A stretch of 7,797 nt of DNA from an uncultured Desulfobacca sp. (GTDB taxonomy: Bacteria; Desulfobacterota; Desulfobaccia; Desulfobaccales; Desulfobaccaceae): assembly GCA_937958145.1 (NCBI GenBank), contig CALGOE010000142.1:1-7797 (forward strand), given 5' to 3'. Under the pieces are notes generated by a model. That model had not been told where the DNA came from, ran no database searches, and saw nothing but the letters and a program-made list of their open reading frames with translations. Positions 1 to 6,577 of the stretch are shown here, one piece after another. Every line of letters begins with the position of its first letter. Position 1 is the first letter of the stretch. The position numbers and the translations under genes are program-made.

Positions 1-852
1 GCCCGCCAGCAAACCCCTTACGTGGCCGCGGCCAGTCTGCAAAAATCCCTGACGGCCCAGAAAAATCCTTTCTTCTTCCGGGTTTCCGCCATGTCCGGGA
101 TCGTCCAACCCCTGGGCCGGTTCCTGACCGATATGGTCAAACCGCAGACAGTGGCCATCCTTTATACCGCCACCCCGGGCTCCACAGAATTTGCCACCTC
201 CTTGCGAGAGATCTTAACGCAACAGGGCATTACGGTGGCAGTTTTCGAAAAGTTCCGGCCGGGAACGCCGGACTTTTCCATGCTCCTGTTGAAAGTGCGG
301 GAAAAAGGGGCCGAGGTGCTCATTTCCGGCGGCTTTTTTCCGGATAATCTCCTCCTGGTCCGGCAGCTGCGGGAACAGCAAATACCGGTGAAACTCTTTC
401 TCGGGCCCTGGGGGGTGGCATACGAAAAATTCCTGCGGGAACTGCGCCAGCACAGCGAAGGCCTGCTGGGGATGTGCGCCTGGAACCCCGGCATTACCCA
501 TCCGGGCACCGAGTCTGCCTCCGAGGCCTTTACCCAGGCTTTTCAGGCCAGGTTCGGCCATTTGCCCAACAGCACCACCATGCACGGCTATGCTGCGGCT
601 AAGGTCTTGCTGGCCGCCATTGCGGCGGTCGGGCAGCAGGGTCAGCCTCTCACCGGCCCCGCCATTGCCCAGGAACTGCGCCGGGTTGACCTCCTCCTGC
701 CCCTGGGGCGGGTGCGTTTTTCTGACCACGGCGATCCGCTGGATTATCAGCAGGTCATCGTCCAGGTCCAGAACAATGCCCTGAGGGTTGTCTATCCGCC
801 GGAGCAGGCCACCGGCAGTCTGCTCTACCCCATGCCGCCGGTCGGCCCATGA
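1..852 (+). CDS. ABC transporter periplasmic substrate-binding protein, Liv/amide type (5' truncated)
   Basis: Binds a small solute, probably a branched-chain amino acid, amide or related compound, in the periplasm and delivers it to the LivHM-type permeases encoded just downstream. The frame is open from base 1, so the N-terminus with its signal peptide lies outside the window; 283 codons remain of a family that is usually about 370-420 residues. What is visible fits a type I periplasmic-binding fold (Peripla_BP_6-like). A first strand region (VAAASLQKS, FFFRVSAMSG) leads to a second lobe starting at TVAILYTATPGSTEFATSLREIL. Next come a VLISGGFFPDNLLLVRQLRE segment and the GYAAAKVLLAAI helix typical of the C-terminal part. 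The protein ends at TGA 850-852. The GTG at 22 is simply internal. Family assignment is firm because of sequence style and neighbours; the ligand cannot be read from the sequence. Confidence 0.88.
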   Translation, partial: ARQQTPYVAAASLQKSLTAQKNPFFFRVSAMSGIVQPLGRFLTDMVKPQTVAILYTATPGSTEFATSLREILTQQGITVAVFEKFRPGTPDFSMLLLKVREKGAEVLISGGFFPDNLLLVRQLREQQIPVKLFLGPWGVAYEKFLRELRQHSEGLLGMCAWNPGITHPGTESASEAFTQAFQARFGHLPNSTTMHGYAAAKVLLAAIAAVGQQGQPLTGPAIAQELRRVDLLLPLGRVRFSDHGDPLDYQQVIVQVQNNALRVVYPPEQATGSLLYPMPPVGP

Positions 853-1004
853 CCGCAGGGTTGGCCGCGGCGAGGCCAAAGCAGGGCTGACCAGGAGATC
901 GGCTCAGCCTCCGGCATGAGGCGGTCCAACTGGCGTTGTTGACGGATTGTTTTTCCGGAACCGACGAACTCGTAACCGAAGATTCAAAAGCTTTCCCGCA
1001 TCTT

Positions 1005-1874
1005 ATGGGCATCTGGCTGCAAGGCGTTCTCTCCGGCTTATCTCTCGGGTCTTTCTACACCCTCCTGGGACTCGGCTTCTCTCTCATTTTCGGGGTCACC
1101 CGGGCCTTTAACCTGGCCCATGGGGACTTCATCCTCCTGGCCGGCTACCTGGCCTTTGCCCTCTGGCATTTCTGGCATCTGCCTTTTTATTGGACCCTGC
1201 CCGTGTGCATGCTGGTGCTCCCTGTGGCCGCCTTGGCCTTGCGGGAGCTTTTGCGCCGCCTGCCGGCGCCTTTTGAGTTGAATTCTCTGGTGGTGACCTT
1301 CGGCTTGGCCATCGTTTTGCAAAACCTCTTCCTGGCGTTTTTCTCGGCCGACTATCGCTTGATTTTACTGCCGGTTACGGTGGTTTTCGAACTGCCGGCC
1401 CTCTCCCTTTTGGTAACGGCCAACCAGGCTCTGTTGCTCATCGGCTCTCTGGCCGCCACGCTGGCTGTTTATGTTTTCTTGTATTGGACCTTTGTGGGCA
1501 AGGCGTTGCGGGCCACTATCCAGAATCGGGAGAGTGCCGCCTTGGCAGGGATCCGGGTGGATCAGATGCAGCTTTTGGCCTTTGCCGTGGGCGGGGTCCT
1601 CCTGGGGCTGGCAGGCCCGCTGATGGCCACGAATATGTATCTCCACCCGGCCGGCGGGCTGGAACCCACTCTCATCGCCATCATATTAACCATGGCGGCA
1701 GGGATCGGGCGGACCGGGAGTTTACTGTGGGCGGGCTGGCTCCTGGGCCTGGCCGAATCTCTGACGGCCCTGGCCATCGGCAGTAGTTGGCGGGAGCTGG
1801 TAAGTGCCTTGGTCCTTATCCTCATTTTGGTCTGGCGGCCCAACGTCAGCGGTGAGCACAACATTGCTCCGTGA
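1005..1874 (+). CDS. livH: Branched-chain amino acid ABC transporter permease, LivH family
   Basis: One of the two inner-membrane permease subunits of a Liv-type importer. The N-terminus MGIWLQGVLSGLSLGSFYTLLGLGFSLIFGV is the standard LivH opening, followed by NLAHGDFILLAGY, a near-invariant LivH segment. The rest is hydrophobic with about eight likely membrane spans. The cytoplasmic coupling loop is seen as GKALRATIQNRESAALAGIRV, about residues 164-184. I chose ATG 1005, giving 289 aa, because family members have only a few residues before LQGxLSGLSLG. A TTG at 936 in the same frame would add 23 polar residues with no family support. No clear Shine-Dalgarno sequence precedes either start, so the start is less certain than the function. 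A gap of about 150 bases separates it from the binding-protein gene, and livM follows 57 bases later. Probably one transcription unit. Confidence 0.9.
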   Translation: MGIWLQGVLSGLSLGSFYTLLGLGFSLIFGVTRAFNLAHGDFILLAGYLAFALWHFWHLPFYWTLPVCMLVLPVAALALRELLRRLPAPFELNSLVVTFGLAIVLQNLFLAFFSADYRLILLPVTVVFELPALSLLVTANQALLLIGSLAATLAVYVFLYWTFVGKALRATIQNRESAALAGIRVDQMQLLAFAVGGVLLGLAGPLMATNMYLHPAGGLEPTLIAIILTMAAGIGRTGSLLWAGWLLGLAESLTALAIGSSWRELVSALVLILILVWRPNVSGEHNIAP

Positions 1875-1931
1875 GGCTCAGGACCGGCGCCGGATGACCA
1901 ACAACCCCAAGCCGGTCAAAACTTGGTGCGG

Positions 1932-2897
1932 ATGAAACGTGCGAACCTGCAACGAGCCTTTCCCTGGCTCATGGTTTTGCTCATGGTGGGCGGACCGGTG
2001 GCCTTCCCTCACGCCGAGGTCTATTTTCTGGTCTTCGGCCTTGCCTGTTTTTATGCGGCCCTGGCCATGGCCTGGAATATCCTGGCTCTGAGCGGCCTGT
2101 TCTCCCTGGGACACGGTGCTTTTTTCGGCCTGGGAGCCTATGCCGCGGTGTTGCTGCAGCAGAAGCTGTTCCTGCCAACCTATCCGGCTGTTTTGGCGGG
2201 GGGGCTGGTTGGCGCCCTGTATGGCCTTCTCTGGGGGTTGGTTTTCAAAAAGCTGCGGGGGGCCTATTTTGCCCTGGCCACCCTGGCTGCCTTGGAGATC
2301 CCCCGGGTCATCGTGGACAACTGGGAGTCCTTCACCTCCGGCTCCATGGGGATTGTCGGCCTCGGCCGCTTGCCAGCCCTGGATGTGGAGATTATCGCCC
2401 TGCCGGTGGGGGCCGGTTTGCGGAGTCAATATTACTTTTTATTCGCCTGGATGCTGCTGGTAATGTTGCTGCACCGGCACGCCCTCTTATCCAGGTGGGG
2501 CTGGGCTTTGAGGGCGATCCGTGACAACGAAGTCGCCGCAGAAGTCCTGGGGGTGAATGTTTACGGCTGCCGCCTGGCGGCGTTGGGGTTGAGCGCCTTT
2601 CTCACCAGCGTCTGTGGCGGTTTGTATGCCCATCTCATGGGCCTGATTGAACCGGCCATGGTCTTCAGCCTGCATATAGCCGCTTTTCCTCTTATTTTGA
2701 GCTTTTTCGGCGGTCGCTTTGCCGTCCTCGGCCCCCTGACCGGCGCCTTGGTGCTGTATCCCTTTGATCAGTTGATACTGCAGCCCTGGCTGCCCCAGGG
2801 ACATGCCGCGGTCTATGGCCTGGTTATTATTCTGACCATTTTCTTTTTCCCCCAGGGCTTAGCCACATGGTTCCGGACCAAAAGCACCATCTCTTAG
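1932..2897 (+). CDS. livM: Branched-chain amino acid ABC transporter permease, LivM family
   Basis: Second inner-membrane permease subunit, expected to pair with the LivH-like protein. Family marks include ALAMAWNILALSGLFSLGHGAFFGLGAYAA, the classic LivM 'SLGHGAFFGxGAY' motif. It also has KKLRGAYFALATLA and the coupling loop GWALRAIRDNEVAAEVLGVNVYGCRLAAL. About eight to ten hydrophobic spans are visible. ATG 1932 gives 321 aa. A TTG at 1923 in frame would add only three residues (MVR), and neither start has a strong ribosome binding site. The gene stops at TAG 2895-2897, inside the start of the following ATPase gene, so the two are probably translationally coupled. That TAG is an ordinary stop here, which matters for the amber codon further right. 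Confidence 0.9.
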   Translation: MKRANLQRAFPWLMVLLMVGGPVAFPHAEVYFLVFGLACFYAALAMAWNILALSGLFSLGHGAFFGLGAYAAVLLQQKLFLPTYPAVLAGGLVGALYGLLWGLVFKKLRGAYFALATLAALEIPRVIVDNWESFTSGSMGIVGLGRLPALDVEIIALPVGAGLRSQYYFLFAWMLLVMLLHRHALLSRWGWALRAIRDNEVAAEVLGVNVYGCRLAALGLSAFLTSVCGGLYAHLMGLIEPAMVFSLHIAAFPLILSFFGGRFAVLGPLTGALVLYPFDQLILQPWLPQGHAAVYGLVIILTIFFFPQGLATWFRTKSTIS

Positions 2898-3661
2898 AAC
2901 TTGCCGCCATCGGCGTGATCTGGGGATCCCAACGACTGCTGCAAAATATTTCCCTGCAGGTGGCTGCCCAGGAAATCATCGGTATCATCGGTCCCAACGG
3001 CGCCGGCAAAACCACCCTGATGAACGTTATCAGCGGCCAGGTGTTTCCCACCAGCGGCCGGATTTTCTACCAAGGACAGGATATTACCGCTTGGCAGCCC
3101 CACCGGCGCTGCCGGGCGGGCATTGCCCGCACCTTTCAGATACCCCGACCTTTTGCCGATATGACGGCTTGGGAGAATGTGGCCATTGCCAGGCGTTTCG
3201 GCCGCCCGCACCGCCCCGAGGGGGCGCTGCGGGACGAGTCCCTGCCTTACCTGGAGTTGGTGGGATTGGCCCACAAGGCCGAGACCTTGGGCAAAGACCT
3301 GACGCTGTCGGAACAACGGCGTCTGGAGGTAGCCCGGGCTTTGGCCACCGAACCGACCCTGCTGATGCTGGATGAAGTCGCGGCCGGCCTCAGCCCCAAA
3401 ATGGTCCGCCATGTGGTTACCTTGGTGGAAAAACTCCGCCAACAGGGATTGACCCTCCTGATTATCGATCATTTTCTCAACCTGACCCTGGAAGTTGCCG
3501 ACCGCCTAGTGGTTCTGGACCGGGGGGAGAAAATCATGGAGGGGCCCCCGGCCGCAGTCATCCGTCACCCCGAGGTGGTGGGGGCCTATTTGGGCACCCG
3601 CCGTGTCGGCAAAGGGCCACCAAAAACCCCGCTGCCATCAGGCCCCACCGACCAGAGCTGA
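2867..3661 (+). CDS. livG: Branched-chain amino acid ABC transporter ATP-binding protein, LivG family
   Basis: Cytoplasmic ATPase that powers the Liv-type importer. Motifs, numbered from ATG 2867, are Walker A GPNGAGKTT (42-50), the Q-loop/LivG hallmark ARTFQIPRPF (87-96), Walker B LLMLDE (165-170), AAGLSP (172-177) and the switch His in LLIIDH (H202). Length is 264 aa, normal for LivG. The start is fixed by the family: LLELAAIGVIWG, the first beta strand with an aromatic A-loop residue, begins at residue 9, and there is no later suitable Met. The ABC signature reads LTLSEQRRLEVARA instead of the canonical LSxGQ/E, with Ser148 where Gly is usual. Some Liv-type ATPases have similarly relaxed signatures, so I do not call it inactive. 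It overlaps livM by 31 bases. The last 15 or so residues are Pro/Lys rich and look non-conserved. No livF follows. Confidence 0.92.
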   Translation: MVPDQKHHLLELAAIGVIWGSQRLLQNISLQVAAQEIIGIIGPNGAGKTTLMNVISGQVFPTSGRIFYQGQDITAWQPHRRCRAGIARTFQIPRPFADMTAWENVAIARRFGRPHRPEGALRDESLPYLELVGLAHKAETLGKDLTLSEQRRLEVARALATEPTLLMLDEVAAGLSPKMVRHVVTLVEKLRQQGLTLLIIDHFLNLTLEVADRLVVLDRGEKIMEGPPAAVIRHPEVVGAYLGTRRVGKGPPKTPLPSGPTDQS

Positions 3662-3803
3662 CCTCGGAGCTCGGCCCTTGAACAGGGAACATCCTTTTCC
3701 CGTGGGCAATCTAAGCGGAAAGAGGTTGACGCGAAGACCTTTTGGCCGAAGTTGAAAATTGGTGTTTTGCACAGCATCTGGCTCGATGTGGCCAACCATT
3801 TGA

Positions 3804-4036
3804 TCTTACTAAAGAAGGATTGATCCGCAGGCTCAGCCTCTCCCGATGACCTGTTCTAAAGGACGCCAGCCCGTAGGTGTGCTTTGGCTCTCCGACGATA
3901 ATCCTTTGGCAGCAGACTGTTGAGCTGTTGCCGCTGCCTCCGCCACATTGGACTCGCCCGCCACCAACTTGCTCAGAACCCCCTGACGGATCAGGTCTTT
4001 CATGGTAAACGTCACCTCTCGGTTCATAGCACCCAT
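3804..4036 (-). pseudogene. Transposase N-terminal remnant, helix-turn-helix (ISNCY/IS481-like style), frameshifted and truncated
   Basis: Reading leftward from 4036 (or Met at 4027), the first 37 or so codons give MNREVTFTMKDLIRQGVLSKLVAGESNVAEAAAT. This resembles the opening of helix-turn-helix transposases in which 'VTFTMKDL..R..VL..LVxGExxVAEAAxxLGLSxRQ' is expected. After about 3926 this frame stops making sense (TAQQSAAKGLSSE, ending at 3833). The neighbouring minus frame (about 3908-3804) then carries the expected continuation, QRIIVGEPKHTYGLASFRTGHRERLSLRINPSLVR. That resembles the 'GxAGLxHGNRGRPSxRRIPxxLR' segment that follows the HTH. So there is at least one frameshift near 3910-3926 and complete loss of the DDE catalytic part. 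Family placement is from memory of sequence style only. It is non-functional as a transposase. Confidence 0.55.
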
Positions 4037-4050
4037 CCTCCCATGGAGGT

Positions 4051-4132
4051 AGGTGATACATTTTTTTTACTCGGGGGGGTGACATTTTCTTGTTGCAGTT
4101 AGGGGGTGACATAATCATATTGCAATCACACA
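4051..4132 (-). mobile_element. Probable terminal region of the degraded IS, with repeated GGTGACAT motifs
   Basis: Upstream of the transposase remnant, the plus strand carries GGGGGTGACAT twice, at 4075-4085 and 4102-4112, spaced 27 bases start to start. A third, imperfect copy is AGGTGATACATTTT at 4051-4064. On the minus strand, where the remnant is read, these are ATGTCACC motifs, and the likely tip is TGTGTGATTGCA (4132-4121). Repeated sites of this kind at an element end usually bind transposase. No matching inverted copy was found on the livG side, and no target duplication, in line with a truncated element. The exact boundary at 4132 is an inference. Confidence 0.45.
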
Positions 4133-4146
4133 ATCACGGTTTCTCC

Positions 4147-4191
4147 TTGACAATAGAATTATTCTGTGGTACGGAGAAGATATTTTATAAT
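4147..4191 (+). promoter_or_regulatory. Candidate promoter region for the barrel/coiled-coil cluster
   Basis: An AT-rich patch in an otherwise GC-rich window contains a perfect -10 hexamer TATAAT at 4186-4191. The matching -35 at 17-18 bases is poor (TTCTGT, 4162-4167). A perfect TTGACA lies further upstream at 4147-4152, but a 17-base spacer leads only to TACGGA. Either box could belong to a sigma-70-type promoter, and the two do not pair at normal spacing. The position, 120-160 bases before the barrel start and just outside the IS remnant, suits a promoter for the downstream genes. The IS end may have contributed or displaced part of it. Confidence 0.35.
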
Positions 4192-4311
4192 TATTTTCAA
4201 TCATTTTAAGAGTTAAGAAGTAACGGGATGTTTGCTGGTAGGGGCAACGGCGGGGGGAGGTTGGTCGATTGTCCCGAAAAGGATAACTATTACCAAAAAG
4301 GGGGGGAACTC

Positions 4312-5313
4312 ATGATGAATGCATGGTTTCTGGTCGGTTGGCTGATTTTTGCCCTGACGCTCGGAGGTGGTGGCCCGGCTTGGGGCGCGGCCGAGAAGGC
4401 CCTGCCATTGCAACTGGATGTCACGGCTGGCTTTGGTTTTGATTCGAACGTGCCATCCCGGCCTTTGGATGCGGACGAAGACATCAACCGCCTGGGCTTT
4501 GGCAAAAGTGATTATTTCTATGAACACAATCTCACGGCCGGTTACACCTACCAAATTACTCCTGAATTCGGCCTTTTGGCCCAGTATTCCTTGAACCAGA
4601 ACTTTCATTTTCGCCTCGGTCAGTTTGACATGTTCAGCAACAATGTCACCCTGACGCCTGTCTTGCGCCTTTTCAACAACTCCGGGCAGTTGGCGGGCCT
4701 GTTAAACTACAATTATCTGGACATCGGTTCCAGTAAGTACCGGGTTTTTTACACGGCCCGGCCGGTGTATTTTCAAATGGTCACCGACAACATAATGCTG
4801 GAGACCTCTGTCGGTTTTGAGCGCCGCTATTATTCCCTGGCCATGGCGGCCAATGAGGATAATCCCAGCGCCAAGAACATTATGGCCTATTTGGGGGCCT
4901 ATTTGTTCCTCAACAAGCAGCGCAGCGCCTATGTGCAGGCCCGCTTCACCTATGACAGCAACTTTGCCGCCGGCAGCAACTGGGATTACGACGGGTATCG
5001 CATCCTGGTGGCCGGCGTTTTCCCCATTGTCTCCCAGGTGACGGGCAAAGTTTATTTTGACCTCTATAATCAATACTTTAATAATTACTGGTTTGATGCC
5101 CATAAGAGCAACAACCCAGCCTATTTTTTCAACAACCCGCCTTTCCCGAAGCGCGAAGATCATGGCGTTTCGGGCGGGGCCCAAGTGATTTATACCTTTC
5201 TGCCGCAGTGGTCGGTGCAGACCAACTTTTATTACATGCGCAATAATTCCAATATCAAATGGTATCGATATGACCAGTGGACCATCAATTTACTGTTAGG
5301 ATATCAGTATTAA
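4312..5313 (+). CDS. Outer-membrane beta-barrel protein of unknown function
   Basis: Predicted secreted outer-membrane barrel. ATG 4312 (or the adjacent ATG 4315) follows a G-rich ribosome binding site (AAGGGGGGGAACTC) and starts a clear Sec signal peptide: MMNAWFLVGWLIFALTLGGG, cleavage near AWGA (about residue 26). An upstream ATG at 4228 in frame would put 28 polar residues before the signal and is rejected. The mature part of about 307 aa is made of alternating, aromatic-rich strands such as LDVTAGFGFDSNV, NLTAGYTYQITPEFGLLAQYSLNQ, SAYVQARFTYDSNFA and KVYFDLYNQYFNNYWF. It has no cysteine and ends in LLLGYQY, a terminal aromatic as recognised by the BAM machinery. The GFDSN start recalls barrels of the DUF560/Slam type, but there is no TPR domain, so I do not assign it. 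It heads a same-strand group with two secreted coiled-coil proteins, which suggests a joint envelope role. Confidence 0.82.
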   Translation: MMNAWFLVGWLIFALTLGGGGPAWGAAEKALPLQLDVTAGFGFDSNVPSRPLDADEDINRLGFGKSDYFYEHNLTAGYTYQITPEFGLLAQYSLNQNFHFRLGQFDMFSNNVTLTPVLRLFNNSGQLAGLLNYNYLDIGSSKYRVFYTARPVYFQMVTDNIMLETSVGFERRYYSLAMAANEDNPSAKNIMAYLGAYLFLNKQRSAYVQARFTYDSNFAAGSNWDYDGYRILVAGVFPIVSQVTGKVYFDLYNQYFNNYWFDAHKSNNPAYFFNNPPFPKREDHGVSGGAQVIYTFLPQWSVQTNFYYMRNNSNIKWYRYDQWTINLLLGYQY

Positions 5314-5335
5314 GATGGTCGTTTGGGATTTTTTC

Positions 5336-5355
5336 AGGGCGCCGCAGTGCGCCCT
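5336..5355 (+). other. Intergenic hairpin between the barrel and coiled-coil genes
   Basis: AGGGCGC (5336-5342) pairs perfectly with GCGCCCT (5349-5355) around a six-base loop. A T-rich run lies before the hairpin rather than after it, so it does not look like an intrinsic terminator in either direction. It could be an RNA-processing or mRNA-stability element setting different levels of the two proteins. It sits in a 73-base gap, with the ribosome binding site of the next gene 17 bases later. Confidence 0.35.
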
Positions 5356-5386
5356 CTCAAGATAAGAAACCAGAGGAGATCAGCTC

Positions 5387-6400
5387 ATGGTTAAAAATAT
5401 GTTCCGTTTATTGCTGTTTTTTATGCTCATCTATGCCGGCGGGATCATCTCCCAGCTGTGGGCGACTGAGGGCGTGGAGAAAAAGGTCATCCTGCATGAC
5501 AAGACGGTGCCGGCGCCCGGTGTCAGTGCCCCTCTGGATCTGGGGCCCAGCGGCTGCGCTGGATGTGTGCGGACGACAACGCAGCCGCCGACCGCTCCGA
5601 AACCCACGGGTTACCTCTCCGATGGACGGCCATATTACGGCACCGGCAGCAAGGATGACCCATTCCGGGATTATCCTGACGTCAGGGATCCCCAAGGTGG
5701 CCTGGTTTTTGGGACGATACCGGCGCCGAAACCCCCAGAACCAGAAGCAGCCGATACGACCAAGGTTACCGTGAAAAAGACCACTCCGACCCCCGAGCCT
5801 CCGGAAAAAACGAAACCGGTGCGGGAGATGACGGTCCAGGAAACGTTGAATAAAAAATGGGAGTTCTGGCAGGATCAATACAGATCGTGGGAAAACGACC
5901 TGTTGGCGCCTTTGGATCAGTGCCTGCGGAATATGAAAGAGGCCGAGGGAAAGATTGCTGAGATCCGGCGGGATTATGAACGACTGGGTCTGACGCCGCC
6001 GCCAGGAGACGTCACCAGACCCACCTATCCGCCCCAATCGCCTAAGCAGGTGCAAGCCGTGAATCTTTACCAGAGCTACCTGCAACAATTGGAAACAACC
6101 CGCAAAGCCGAAGAAAATGCCCGCAATGCGTTAAGAATTACCCGGGAATCGGCGACCTTCCTGGAAGTGCCGGCCCATGAACGAGCCGCTCGGGAGGCGG
6201 CCGAACGTCAGGCGGCAGCCGAACGGGAAAGATTACAGCGCATCAGAGAGCGGTGGCGGGACACCGGCTTCCATGATCAGTATGGTCCGTTGCCCACCAG
6301 CAAAACCATGGTTCCTGATCCGAGCCATCAACCCAAAGATCCCCGCAAGCCCAAGCGGCAGGTGGATCAGTTTGAACACAAGATAAAAAGCGGCATGTAA
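5387..6400 (+). CDS. Secreted proline-rich/coiled-coil protein of unknown function
   Basis: No known family recognised. ATG 5387 is preceded by a strong ribosome binding site (AGAGGAG, 5372-5378, eight bases away). Layout of the 337 aa: a Sec signal peptide at 1-26 (MVKNMFRLLLFFMLIYAGGI..., likely cut after LWA); a short conserved-looking patch LGPSGCAGC (52-60, Cys57 and Cys60); a Tyr/Gly/Asp segment; and a Pro/Lys/Thr linker (about 111-145). Then comes a charged helical region, about 147-200, including C179. A second Pro-rich break (204-220) is followed by a long Ala/Glu/Arg helix (about 221-292), probably coiled coil, and a basic Pro-rich tail. The CxxC might form a disulfide or bind metal; there is no heme CxxCH. 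It follows the barrel gene by 73 bases. Its N-terminal plan is repeated in the gene at 6578, so the two look like paralogues. A periplasmic or surface structural role is inference. Confidence 0.75.
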   Translation: MVKNMFRLLLFFMLIYAGGIISQLWATEGVEKKVILHDKTVPAPGVSAPLDLGPSGCAGCVRTTTQPPTAPKPTGYLSDGRPYYGTGSKDDPFRDYPDVRDPQGGLVFGTIPAPKPPEPEAADTTKVTVKKTTPTPEPPEKTKPVREMTVQETLNKKWEFWQDQYRSWENDLLAPLDQCLRNMKEAEGKIAEIRRDYERLGLTPPPGDVTRPTYPPQSPKQVQAVNLYQSYLQQLETTRKAEENARNALRITRESATFLEVPAHERAAREAAERQAAAERERLQRIRERWRDTGFHDQYGPLPTSKTMVPDPSHQPKDPRKPKRQVDQFEHKIKSGM

Positions 6401-6427
6401 TTGCCTTAGGTATTGCATCATGAGACC

Positions 6428-6475
6428 AGACGGCAGTCGGCGCCTTCAGACCGGCTGCCGTCTTGTCGTTTGATT
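6428..6475 (+). terminator. Probable Rho-independent terminator after the coiled-coil gene
   Basis: AGACGGCAGTCGG (6428-6440) pairs over 13 bases, with one G-U wobble, with CCGGCTGCCGTCT (6451-6463). The loop is ten bases. A moderately T-rich tail follows (TGTCGTTTGATT). It lies 28 bases after the stop of the preceding gene. It would end or reduce transcription before the next small gene, which may therefore be expressed separately or at a lower level. The tail is interrupted by G and C, so efficiency may be partial. Confidence 0.65.
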
Positions 6476-6577
6476 GAAGTTTTGCCCAGGATCTGTCGAT
6501 ACCCTAGGTGTTTGGCCTGCTATTGTCGCTTCTGGCCTTTTTTGCGCTCATCTGACAATTCCTCGGGGAGGGTACCC

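Larger units (their letters stand above)
3662..4311. other. Intergenic stretch of about 650 bases with mobile-element debris and a promoter region
   Basis: No intact gene is seen. From the left, bases 3662-3823 stay open in the livG frame after its stop and encode a protein-like but unrecognised tail ending at TGA 3821. Bases 3804-4036 hold a frame-broken transposase remnant on the minus strand. Bases about 4051-4132 look like the outer end of that element. From 4133 to 4311 the composition becomes markedly AT-rich, then G-rich just before the barrel gene's start. A weak hairpin (GGGAA/TTCCC, about 3685-3700) lies after livG but has no T-run, so I do not call it a terminator. Confidence 0.6.

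Noticed and set aside
214..879. Long minus-strand open frame opposite the binding-protein gene (221 codons)
   Set aside because: The plus frame has clear family motifs; the antisense translation is low-complexity Gly/Arg/Gln with no recognisable domain, a usual shadow in GC-rich coding DNA.
936..1004. TTG start extending the livH-like protein by 23 residues
   Set aside because: The extra residues are polar and unlike the family N-terminus; no ribosome binding site precedes the TTG.
1878..2429. Minus-strand open frame of 183 codons opposite livM
   Set aside because: The Gln/Gly/His-rich translation has no motif, and the plus strand is an unmistakable LivM permease.
2894..3472. Minus-strand open frame of 192 codons opposite livG
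   Set aside because: It overlaps the Walker motifs of the real ATPase gene and shows no protein-family features.
4166..4185. Sigma-54 promoter suggested by TGGTACGG
   Set aside because: The -24-like box has no GC-containing -12 box at the required spacing (AT found where GC is needed).
4228..4311. ATG at 4228 as the start of the barrel protein
   Set aside because: It would place 28 hydrophilic residues before the signal peptide; the G-rich ribosome binding site is directly before ATG 4312.
5331..5355. Hairpin after the barrel gene as an intrinsic terminator
   Set aside because: The T-run lies before, not after, the stem on the plus strand, and the minus orientation would also lack a T-run after the stem.
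6413..6577. Upstream extension of the amber-interrupted gene's frame to a start at 6413
   Set aside because: It runs through the terminator hairpin at 6428-6463 and gives a Cys/Arg-rich translation without coding character; ATG 6578 has a strong ribosome binding site and signal peptide.
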